From assembly GCF_028882255.1 (NCBI RefSeq), contig NZ_JARBUY010000009.1, positions 1 to 64,000 on the forward strand: a DNA stretch of 64,000 bases, written 5' to 3'. The notes below the pieces were generated by a model, which saw only the letters and a program-made list of their open reading frames with translations, had not been told where the DNA came from and did no database searches. Source of the DNA: Maribacter polysaccharolyticus (GTDB lineage Bacteria; Bacteroidota; Bacteroidia; Flavobacteriales; Flavobacteriaceae). A program made the position numbers and the translations under genes. How positions within the stretch are numbered: position 1 is the first letter of the stretch; each line of letters opens with the position of its first letter. This document shows, piece after piece, positions 58,183-63,798 of this stretch.

Positions 58183-58449
58183 TCAGGTACGGTTGGTGAA
58201 GCGTGTCCTTAGGAGCATGACTTCCAGTATGATCAGGCCTATCAAAGGTATGAAGGTGATTAGGCAAAGAACGCTACTGTTGAAGATAATGCCGATTAGG
58301 TAGACAATTGTTGCCGATAGGGTGAAATGCTTCTCGTAATTATGGTATGGTCTTTCCCATTCCGGCATGTTCTTCCTTTGGGTGGACAATAATGTCTTGA
58401 CCACAAAAATAAAAAGCACTAGACCTATGTCGAAATAAAAACGTTCCAT
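58183..58449 (-). CDS. Small membrane protein of unknown function
   Basis: An 88-residue protein with a first hydrophobic helix (FDIGLVLFIFVVKTLLS) and two more at 47-78 (LSATIVYLIGIIFNSSVLCLITFIPLIGLIILEVMLL). It is located in the presumed leading region between ssb and the gene at 58610. No family is recognised. Confidence 0.6.
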   Translation of the reverse strand: MERFYFDIGLVLFIFVVKTLLSTQRKNMPEWERPYHNYEKHFTLSATIVYLIGIIFNSSVLCLITFIPLIGLIILEVMLLRTRFTNRT

Positions 58450-58609
58450 TGTTATAATCGTTTAATGTACTAAAGATACAAAACTATAATATAGTAATGT
58501 GGTAAGCTCACTATTTGGGTTTTGAAGGATTATTTTTCAATCCATTTCCGGAAGTGTGAAAATTGGATTATGAAGGTCTAAAAAAAAATATAATTATTAA
58601 ATTGGTACT

Positions 58610-58780
58610 ATGGAAAAAGTTAATCTAAGCCTTAGGCAATCGATAAAGTATGAGCGTTTGCTCGTTGAGGCAAAAATAAAGAAATGTGGGCACAAGCATC
58701 TTTTCTCACATATATACGGTCCACTAGAGAAAGGGGAACGGGATGGATGTATGGTTTGCGATAATGACGTTCCAGAATGA
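58610..58780 (+). CDS. Small protein with Cys/His pattern
   Basis: A 56-codon gene: MEKVNLSLRQSIKYERLLVE at the start, then KKCGHKHLFSHIYG and DGCMVCDND. The cysteines and histidines (C-x-H-x-H, CxxC) suggest a small zinc-binding protein. It has a strong terminator directly after its stop, which supports a real transcription unit. It is one of the few rightward genes in this block. Confidence 0.6.
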   Translation: MEKVNLSLRQSIKYERLLVEAKIKKCGHKHLFSHIYGPLEKGERDGCMVCDNDVPE

Positions 58781-58783
58781 AAA

Positions 58784-58805
58784 AAAAGGGGGTCACCCCC
58801 CTTTT
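58784..58805. terminator. Bidirectional terminator
   Basis: AAAAGGGGG (58784-58792) pairs perfectly with CCCCCTTTT (58797-58805), loop TCAC, with A and T runs on the two sides. It separates the convergent genes 58610 and 58807. Confidence 0.88.
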
Positions 58806-58806
58806 C

Positions 58807-59253
58807 CTAAGAGGATATTTCTTTTTTGAACTCCAGGAGATCGTCCTCGAACATTTCTAGTACTTGGTTCACTTCCTTGAGTAGGACCTCTGCGAATCTT
58901 TTGACCACAATCGGTGAGGCCAGTGTGAATATGGTCTCTGTCGAATTGTAGTTTTTCTTGGTAAGTTGTACCTTAAAGGGGAATTCGGTTGTCTCTTCAT
59001 TTTCGCTATAGTCGGATATTCCCGTGAAATCTTCTATCAAGGTATGGGCCTCTATCAGTTTTGTGCGTTTTTCATCCAACTTACGGTAGCGGGCCTTGAG
59101 TTTTTCGAGTTTCTCCACTTTATCCAGGAAATCATTGAAGACTTCTTTACCTGATTTTCCCTTTGTTTGGGACTCGACCACCGCTATACTGGCATTTGTT
59201 GGGTTTGCCTTGGCGATGGCTTTGTTGGACGGTGCTTTTTTAGTTGTACTCAT
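58807..59253 (-). CDS. Coiled-coil protein of unknown function
   Basis: A 148-residue lysine-rich protein; after a disordered N terminus (KKAPSNKAIAKANPTNASIAVV) comes a coiled coil (FNDFLDKVEKLEKLKARYRKLDEKRTKLIEAH) and a beta-like segment (FPFKVQLTKKNYNSTETIFTLAS). Similar small proteins occur widely in Bacteroidota mobile elements. The function is unknown. Its upstream region holds a cloverleaf-like structure (59320-59386). Confidence 0.65.
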   Translation of the reverse strand: MSTTKKAPSNKAIAKANPTNASIAVVESQTKGKSGKEVFNDFLDKVEKLEKLKARYRKLDEKRTKLIEAHTLIEDFTGISDYSENEETTEFPFKVQLTKKNYNSTETIFTLASPIVVKRFAEVLLKEVNQVLEMFEDDLLEFKKEISS

Positions 59254-59319
59254 TTTCTATAAATATTTAATTAAACAATGGCCATGGTTCAATGGACGGT
59301 AAGCGTAGCGATGTGGAGG

Positions 59320-59386
59320 GTCAAGGTGGAATTAGGGTGCTCGCACCCGGTCAAAAAACAATATGTTTTTTTAAATCGACCTTGAC
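59320..59386. other. Cloverleaf-like inverted repeat structure
   Basis: GTCAAGGT (59320-59327) pairs with ACCTTGAC (59379-59386) and encloses two perfect hairpins: GGGTGC/GCACCC (59335-59348, loop TC) and AAAAAAC/GTTTTTT (59353-59371, loop AATAT). The three stems form a branched structure in 67 nt. It lies in the presumed leading region and could be a single-strand initiation site or promoter, or a structured RNA. Confidence 0.6.
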
Positions 59387-59492
59387 TGGGCAAAGGCGGC
59401 TCCATTACCTTTGGTCATCTGTTGAATGATAATAAAATATATGTGCGGAACGGACTAAGGATCGTGTGGGAATCGGAAAAGTGAAGTCAGTT

Positions 59493-60173
59493 TCAGGGTT
59501 TCATCTTCGTATTACACTTTAGGCACGAGATTTCAAGACCGGCCTTTCCCCAAACATTGGAACATCCGCAGCTGTACTTGATGGTGGAATTCTTTTTGGG
59601 TTTGCCAGCTCCCTCATAGGAAAGGGTCATGTCCTTTATCTGATCGAATAGGTCTTCGTCCAGATTGATTTCCTCCACCATATCAGGGTAAATTTCCAGG
59701 AATAGGCCCTCGAATACGTTTCCGTTGAACAACTCCTTGGTAGATCTGTCGAAGGGTCCGTCCTCAATCGAATAATCGGCCATTTTTTGGCCAACTCGTT
59801 TTCCCCCGGGCAAACCGGTGTTGCTGGGCATCAATCCAACGGATTCCATCTTATCGGCCCACTCCTTGTTGTGGTAGGTCCTTCGGGAGGGCTTTCCGAA
59901 ATTGAATTGCCATCCATGGCACATTTCATGGACGATGGTCTGACAGAGCTCCTTTAAGGGGTGCTTGCATATCATACTCGGGTTGATGGCAAGTTCATCC
60001 GTTTCGTGGTCTTGGGTGGAGAACCATCTTTTCGGTGCATAATGTCCGAAAACATTGTTTTTCCTACTGATCACTATTATGCAGTCATTGAGTTGTCCAT
60101 TGAAGAGGGTGGCGTTATAAAAATCGAAAATATGTTGGAAAAGCGAATAGAACTTCGTGGTCGGCTTTGTCAT
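59493..60173 (-). CDS. SprT-like metallopeptidase-domain protein
   Basis: A 226-residue protein with the zinc-metalloprotease motif in LCQTIVHEMCHGWQFNFG (HExxH) and a C-terminal zinc ribbon (YSCGCSNVWGKAG...ISCLKC). The order SprT domain then ribbon matches SprT-family proteins, whose eukaryotic relatives (Spartan) degrade proteins crosslinked to DNA. On a conjugative element, a role in removing relaxase-DNA adducts or other DNA-bound proteins after entry is an attractive inference. A perfect 26-bp palindrome lies 12 bp before its start. Confidence 0.85.
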   Translation of the reverse strand: MTKPTTKFYSLFQHIFDFYNATLFNGQLNDCIIVISRKNNVFGHYAPKRWFSTQDHETDELAINPSMICKHPLKELCQTIVHEMCHGWQFNFGKPSRRTYHNKEWADKMESVGLMPSNTGLPGGKRVGQKMADYSIEDGPFDRSTKELFNGNVFEGLFLEIYPDMVEEINLDEDLFDQIKDMTLSYEGAGKPKKNSTIKYSCGCSNVWGKAGLEISCLKCNTKMKP

Positions 60174-60185
60174 ATGGGCACGTTT

Positions 60186-60211
60186 AAATATGTATCTTAA
60201 GATACATATTT
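60186..60211. promoter_or_regulatory. Perfect 26-bp palindrome before the SprT-like gene
   Basis: The half-site AAATATGTATCTT is followed directly by its reverse complement AAGATACATATTT. It lies 12 bp before the start codon at 60173. It is probably an operator for a dimeric repressor, or a cruciform-type control site. Confidence 0.75.
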
Positions 60212-60280
60212 TATTTTAACAAAAAAAATGAAACCGTGGAAATCAAGGGATTTACTTTTCTGATAGTGTATGAAGGGGGT

Positions 60281-60313
60281 GTGGCGTGTGTTTTTGACCA
60301 AAAACCATGACAC
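60281..60313 (-). repeat. 33-bp hairpin repeat, copy 1
   Basis: It starts GTGGCGTGTGTTTTTGACC and ends CATGACAC; the identical 33 bp recur at 60897-60929. TTTTTG and CAAAAA pair inside, GTGT and ACAC outside. Both copies lie 15-25 bp after the stop of a leftward gene, so they may be terminators or promoter sites of the next gene. Confidence 0.65.
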
Positions 60314-60338
60314 TATGGAAAGAATATTGAGGTAAACC

Positions 60339-60752
60339 TCAATATTCACTCGGAAGCAGCAGCACCGAATTGGTGAAGTACATTGTTAGGGCCGGGGCTT
60401 TTTTATCGGGCTCTCCATCTCGTTTGATTACCTGGTCGTTAAGGGGAAAATCAGTGCAGCTGTAAGGAATGGTTTGGAGGATATTGTTGTTCCCGTCCTC
60501 GAAGACAACCCTGCAGCTGTTTTCCGTTGGTGATTTGTGCAATTTGATGGTGATAAAAGGATGATGTGAAAGAAGTTTGCAATTGGCCAGGACATCTATA
60601 AGGAGCCAATTGGCATTACAGGTCTCGTACATTGCGATAATACCCTCGGTGTAATGGATTCCCTTGAACAGGGGGTGGTGGTAAAGGTGTTCGGAGCCAA
60701 TGTTATGGGCCAGTTCATTTCTGATTTCGGTTTCTTTTGCGGTATTTTCCAT
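60339..60752 (-). CDS. Accessory protein of unknown function with hairpin leader
   Basis: A 137-residue soluble protein (ELAHNIGSEHLYHHPLFKGIHYTEGIIAMYETCNANWLLIDVLAN). The stretch YTEGIIAMYETCNANWLLIDVLA with the later ITIKLHKSP resembles DUF6876-like proteins found on Bacteroidota elements, in my recollection. The start is fixed by hairpin H7. It is part of the second small-gene cluster, in the presumed leading region. Confidence 0.65.
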   Translation of the reverse strand: MENTAKETEIRNELAHNIGSEHLYHHPLFKGIHYTEGIIAMYETCNANWLLIDVLANCKLLSHHPFITIKLHKSPTENSCRVVFEDGNNNILQTIPYSCTDFPLNDQVIKRDGEPDKKAPALTMYFTNSVLLLPSEY

Positions 60753-60825
60753 TTTTCGATTTTAAACGTTAATGATCCGTTCTTTTCGTAGGGACGGAAT
60801 GGATCATTAAGTTGATCGGGAAATG
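60750..60825 (-). promoter_or_regulatory. Start-codon hairpin H7
   Basis: TTAATGATCCGTTC (60769-60782) pairs with GGAATGGATCATTAA (60796-60810), with one G.T wobble on the + strand. The outer CATTTTTCGAT, with the start codon, pairs with ATCGGGAAATG. Confidence 0.78.
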
Positions 60826-60896
60826 GAACCGCACAAGGGACCGAATATTTAACGGAAGGGGGGTGTTGGTTCCAAAAGCGCGCGGGGCCTGCCCCA

Positions 60897-60929
60897 GTGG
60901 CGTGTGTTTTTGACCAAAAACCATGACAC
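60897..60929 (-). repeat. 33-bp hairpin repeat, copy 2
   Basis: Identical to 60281-60313. It lies 15 bp after the stop of the gene at 60944. A diverged third copy with compensating changes (GGCGCATATTTTTGTGTC, TTGTGACAC) lies at 63005-63038. Confidence 0.65.
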
Positions 60930-60943
60930 GTTGGAAAGGGGAA

Positions 60944-61198
60944 CTATGTCCCCGGTATGATGTCGTCCTCTTCGAGCTCGTACTCGATAAGGTTGCAATG
61001 GTCCCTTAAGGTTTCCAGGGTTATCCTCACCCTGACGTTGTTGCGAATGGTTGAATAATACCCTTGATTGGAAAATCCCATCTTCCATTTATCGAATTGG
61101 GCCCATGCCTGTTCCGGTGTTTGGAAATCATCGGGGCTTATGGGAAATTTGTCCGGGCTTAGAACACAATATGTAATTTTGTTGGATGGTCTGTTCAT
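60944..61198 (-). CDS. Small accessory protein of unknown function with hairpin leader
   Basis: An 84-residue protein starting MNRPSNKITYCVLSPDKFPI. The frame is open for 36 more codons upstream, but they lie within hairpin H8, so the ATG at 61198 is the start. The body (TPEQAWAQFDKWKMGFSNQGYYST) recalls a small conserved protein family of these elements with an FxxWxxxFxxQGYYS motif. The acidic C terminus is ELEEDDIIPGT. The function is unknown. Confidence 0.68.
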   Translation of the reverse strand: MNRPSNKITYCVLSPDKFPISPDDFQTPEQAWAQFDKWKMGFSNQGYYSTIRNNVRVRITLETLRDHCNLIEYELEEDDIIPGT

Positions 61199-61270
61199 TT
61201 TTTCGAGTTTTAGGGTTAACGATCCGTTCTTTTCGCAGGGACGGAATGGATCGTTGATCCGATCGAAAAA
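61196..61270 (-). promoter_or_regulatory. Start-codon hairpin H8
   Basis: GGTTAACGATCCGTTC (61214-61229) pairs with GGAATGGATCGTTGATCC (61243-61260), with all exceptions G.T on the + strand. The outer TTTTTTCGA beside the start codon pairs with TCGAAAAAA (61263-61271). The loop and arms are close to those of H7. Confidence 0.8.
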
Positions 61271-61308
61271 ATACCATTGAACCAAATTACGCTTATCCAG
61301 GGACAACT

Positions 61309-61566
61309 ATGGGGAATCGAATATTCATAAACAAAGGCAAAGGGGCCATTAGGGAACTACTGAAGGAAATTGGGCCTTACAGGTTCGAAAGGGCACTTGA
61401 GGAAATGAAACTGGAGAGGCCGGGTAGAATGGAGGGTTTCTATCTGGAGGCACGGCCGGAATGTATATTTCTGTGTTTTAGGTACAGGTGGGGTACGAGA
61501 AGGATAATGAAAGTGGAAAGATATGGCATGCCGCATGAGGGATGGGAACTGTACTATGAGGAATAG
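61309..61566 (+). CDS. Small basic protein of unknown function
   Basis: An 85-residue protein on the + strand (MGNRIFINKGKGAIRELLKEI; later GFYLEARPECIFLCFRYRWG), divergent from the H8 gene and ending 1 bp before the stop of the convergent gene at 61568. Its composition looks protein-like and codon use is normal, but the family is not recognised. It is unusual in being rightward in this block. Confidence 0.5.
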   Translation: MGNRIFINKGKGAIRELLKEIGPYRFERALEEMKLERPGRMEGFYLEARPECIFLCFRYRWGTRRIMKVERYGMPHEGWELYYEE

Positions 61567-61567
61567 T

Positions 61568-61816
61568 TCAGGGTTCGGCGTGTAAGGGGATGTCAAGACA
61601 TATCCTGGTGGGATGTAGGGATAGTGGCCGGATCGTAATGTTATTCTGCAAATGGTCATTGATTTGCCTGCAGTAATCTTGGGCTTCGGATAGGTGCTCG
61701 AATTCGGTTTCCTCCAATGAGATGTCCTTTACCATGACCCAATGTCCATGGATGTCCTGATAGAATTTCAGGCTACCGTTCTTAATGGGAATTTCCTTGA
61801 TGTCGGGTTCTTTCAT
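61568..61816 (-). CDS. Small accessory protein of unknown function with hairpin leader
   Basis: An 82-residue soluble protein (MKEPDIKEIPIKNGSLKFYQ, then HLSEAQDYCRQINDHLQN). The start at 61816 is set by hairpin H9. It is part of the second small-gene cluster. The family is not recognised. Confidence 0.63.
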   Translation of the reverse strand: MKEPDIKEIPIKNGSLKFYQDIHGHWVMVKDISLEETEFEHLSEAQDYCRQINDHLQNNITIRPLSLHPTRICLDIPLHAEP

Positions 61817-61883
61817 AATCTATTGTTTTAAGTATATGGTGCGTTCTTTTTTAAAGACGGAACGTACCATATACTTAAATATA
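61814..61883 (-). promoter_or_regulatory. Start-codon hairpin H9
   Basis: TTTAAGTATATGGTGCGTTC (61827-61846) pairs with GGAACGTACCATATACTTAA (61859-61878), about 20 bp with one G.T pair on the + strand. The stem sequence is unrelated to that of the other copies, while its position relative to the start codon is conserved. Confidence 0.78.
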
Positions 61884-61951
61884 GGCAATCTATGGATAAG
61901 TTCCACATCCAAAATTCCCTGGTAGATGGATAGTTCACCGGCTCCATGGCA

Positions 61952-62176
61952 TCATTCGAACATGGAGAGTTGTCCCTGGGTCTCGTTTTCGAGCATCTTT
62001 TCATAGTAGATTACGTGGTTGGCCAACAAAGGGCAGCGGTTGAGATAGAAATCCGCATCGTACCCCAAACGGAGGTCGTACTTGTTAATGGCTTCGTTGC
62101 CCCGTTCCTGGACGTCCTTTAAACGTGCCTTGGCTTCTTCGAGTTTGGCCCTGATTTGGGTTGTGGTGAGTTTCAT
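61952..62176 (-). CDS. Small coiled-coil protein of unknown function
   Basis: A 74-residue helical protein (MKLTTTQIRAKLEEAKARLK; later YEKMLENETQGQLSMFE). The C-terminal QLSMFE resembles a clamp-binding motif (QLxMF), a consensus for binding the DNA polymerase beta clamp; if real, it could bring the protein to replication forks. This is an inference from five residues. Confidence 0.58.
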   Translation of the reverse strand: MKLTTTQIRAKLEEAKARLKDVQERGNEAINKYDLRLGYDADFYLNRCPLLANHVIYYEKMLENETQGQLSMFE

Positions 62177-62201
62177 ATTCTTGTTTTTAGATGTTAATGA
62201 A

Positions 62202-62226
62202 AAAGCCCTCTTTTTTGGAGGGCTTT
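62202..62226 (-). terminator. Terminator between the genes at 62264 and 62176
   Basis: AAAGCCCTC (62202-62210) pairs with GAGGGCTTT (62218-62226), followed on the - strand by T residues. Confidence 0.8.
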
Positions 62227-62263
62227 GGATTTTTACCTTGACTTAGGCAGATAGCCTTTTCGG

Positions 62264-62470
62264 CTATTTCTCGTTTTTGTTGAATGGAAAGAGGTTCACC
62301 CAAACTTCGCCTTTTTCATTTGGAAGTGGAAGCGCGTTGAGTTTTAGGCTTAAATGGCCGTTGTCCTTCTCGATTACCACACCTAGGTCCACATAGGAGT
62401 TCTTTTTTTCGCCTTCTTTGTTTGTGTAGGAACCGGTTGCTTGTGCTGCTTTGAATTTTACTTGTGACAT
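62264..62470 (-). CDS. Small conserved plasmid protein of unknown function
   Basis: A 68-residue protein: GSYTNKEGEKKNSYVDLGVVIEKDNGHLSLKLNALPLPNEKGEVWVNLFPF. The pattern Y.xK.GexK..xv.xGvv.e..ghlslkl.alP is found in small proteins of diverse plasmids and may form a minimal OB-like or beta-barrel fold. It ends a single-gene unit with the terminator at 62202. A 65-nt two-tier hairpin lies upstream (62539-62603). Confidence 0.68.
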   Translation of the reverse strand: MSQVKFKAAQATGSYTNKEGEKKNSYVDLGVVIEKDNGHLSLKLNALPLPNEKGEVWVNLFPFNKNEK

Positions 62471-62538
62471 GAGATAAAGATTTTTTTGTTAAACAATTTT
62501 TACATGGCATGTATTAAAGGCGTTCCGGCGTATGTTCC

Positions 62539-62603
62539 CCTTATGAGAAGCTTGCGACCTTGCCAAAAAATTTCCTGTAAAGTGAAAATTTTTGGTCATA
62601 AGG
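62539..62603 (-). promoter_or_regulatory. Two-tier hairpin upstream of the gene at 62470
   Basis: CCTTATGA (62539-62546) pairs with TCATAAGG (62596-62603), and CCAAAAAATTT (62563-62573) pairs with AAATTTTTGG (62586-62595); the two right-hand arms are contiguous and the left-hand arms are separated by a 16-nt bulge. It lies 69 bp before the start. It may be a leader structure or single-strand promoter. Confidence 0.55.
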
Positions 62604-62752
62604 AATAGGAGCATTAAGCCCAGCCTGAAAATTTGCTGTGTATATAATTGTTTTTTTGCAAAAGAATCCTTGGTCTTCTCATGCCAAAAGAACAGGGCGG
62701 CCATGACGGTCTTAAAGGGCAAAGGTGGAAAAAAGTGGCCATGGGGCTATGA

Positions 62753-62956
62753 TCAATCGAGTGGGATGAAGGTGTTTACCGAGAACTCCATTTCACAGTT
62801 CTCGTCCAGATAATCACGGAATTTGTGTGCCTGGTCCGGGCAATCGAAAATGGTGGCCTCGGATATACTGTCAGAAAGCACGAGGGTTCCGATAAGGAAT
62901 TCAACAAAGTAGGTGCCTTTTGCGGACATCAGAACGAATTGCTCAGAGGTGTTCAT
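62753..62956 (-). CDS. Small accessory protein of unknown function
   Basis: A 67-residue protein starting MNTSEQFVLMSAKGTYFVEF. The frame is open further upstream, but that part is proline- and serine-rich non-coding-like sequence after the 63005 hairpin, so the ATG at 62956 is chosen. The segment TIFDCPDQAHKFRDYLDENC suggests a small alpha/beta protein. The family is unknown. Confidence 0.58.
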   Translation of the reverse strand: MNTSEQFVLMSAKGTYFVEFLIGTLVLSDSISEATIFDCPDQAHKFRDYLDENCEMEFSVNTFIPLD

Positions 62957-63004
62957 GTGCAAATCGCTTTGGGGATACGGTAAAGTCGGTGTAAGGGATG
63001 GCGA

Positions 63005-63038
63005 GTGGCGCATATTTTTGTGTCAAAAATTGTGACAC
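63005..63038 (-). repeat. Diverged hairpin repeat, copy 3
   Basis: Related to the 33-bp repeat at 60281 and 60897 (shares GTGGCG, TTTTTG, CAAAAA and TGACAC) with several changes. It lies 48 bp upstream of the gene starting at 62956. Confidence 0.55.
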
Positions 63039-63105
63039 GGGGTATCGGGAGGGGAGGGTCTTGCCGCTGTCGGTTACGGTTTTCATGGTCGGGGAATCAA
63101 AAAAA

Positions 63106-63125
63106 AATAGCCGTTGACGGCTATT
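63106..63125 (-). terminator. Terminator of the gene at 63121
   Basis: AATAGCCGT (63106-63114) pairs with ACGGCTATT (63117-63125), loop TG, followed on the - strand by eight or nine T. It overlaps the stop codon. Confidence 0.85.
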
Positions 63126-63363
63126 CTATGAACTTTAAAGTGGTTATCAATATGCTCAAAATGGTAAAGGACACGCCTATTGTCCATAAGAGCATCTTGA
63201 ACTGTGTGTCCATTTTGCTTTCCAGCCTTTTCTCGATGTTCTCAATCTTTAGAAGTACCTTGTCCATATCGCTTTCAACTTTATCGTCGATTATATCAAA
63301 GATAGCGAATTTATAGGTTTTTGGCAATTTTTCGGCTTGTTCCGCAATACGTCGTGTTCTCAT
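63121..63363 (-). CDS. Small coiled-coil membrane protein
   Basis: An 80-residue protein with a coiled coil (residues 30-52, KVESDMDKVLLKIENIEKRLESK) followed by one C-terminal membrane helix (MLLWTIGVSFTILSILITTLKFI). This Bdr-like tail-anchored layout is common in small phage and plasmid proteins. The function is unknown. Confidence 0.62.
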   Translation of the reverse strand: MRTRRIAEQAEKLPKTYKFAIFDIIDDKVESDMDKVLLKIENIEKRLESKMDTQFKMLLWTIGVSFTILSILITTLKFIE

Positions 63364-63798
63364 GTGAATAATGGTTTTGGATTTAACAAATGTTTTGCTG
63401 AAAACCCACCTGTTTATAATTTCATCTCAAAAGGAATCGGAATAAATAGGAGGGAGGTACGAGCCCGGTTTATGCCGAAGTCTTTTGAAGGGAACATTCT
63501 ATGGGTGGAAATTGGCGGAACAATTGATATCTCCGTGAGCGCAGCGAACACCGAACAGGCTTTTTGCCACTTTGGAAGAAAAAGTGGTGGTCTTGCCGAA
63601 GTTCGATACAAGGAAAGGCCAGATCGACGGGGAGGCAACTCCATTGGGTGAGTTTTTGCGAACCCCGATGGTGTTGCCAGGTGGACGAGGGGGTTGTGCC
63701 CAGGTGAGGCAAAGAGGACCGTGGTTGGTCCGGCATAGCGGACCTTTAACGGGTTGATGCAGTGAGCCGGTACAACTACCGCAGTCCTGTGGACTTGG
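63364..63798. other. GC-rich non-coding stretch
   Basis: About 435 bp without a credible gene. Short hairpins such as CCACTTT/AAAGTGG (about 63567-63583) are visible, and the GC content is above that of the neighbouring genes. Like 10975-11390 it could encode a structured RNA or a control site. I do not recognise it. Confidence 0.35.

Noticed and set aside
61199-61306. N-terminal extension of the gene at 60944
   Set aside because: The extra codons lie inside hairpin H8, and the same start-codon-at-hairpin pattern holds in eight other genes.
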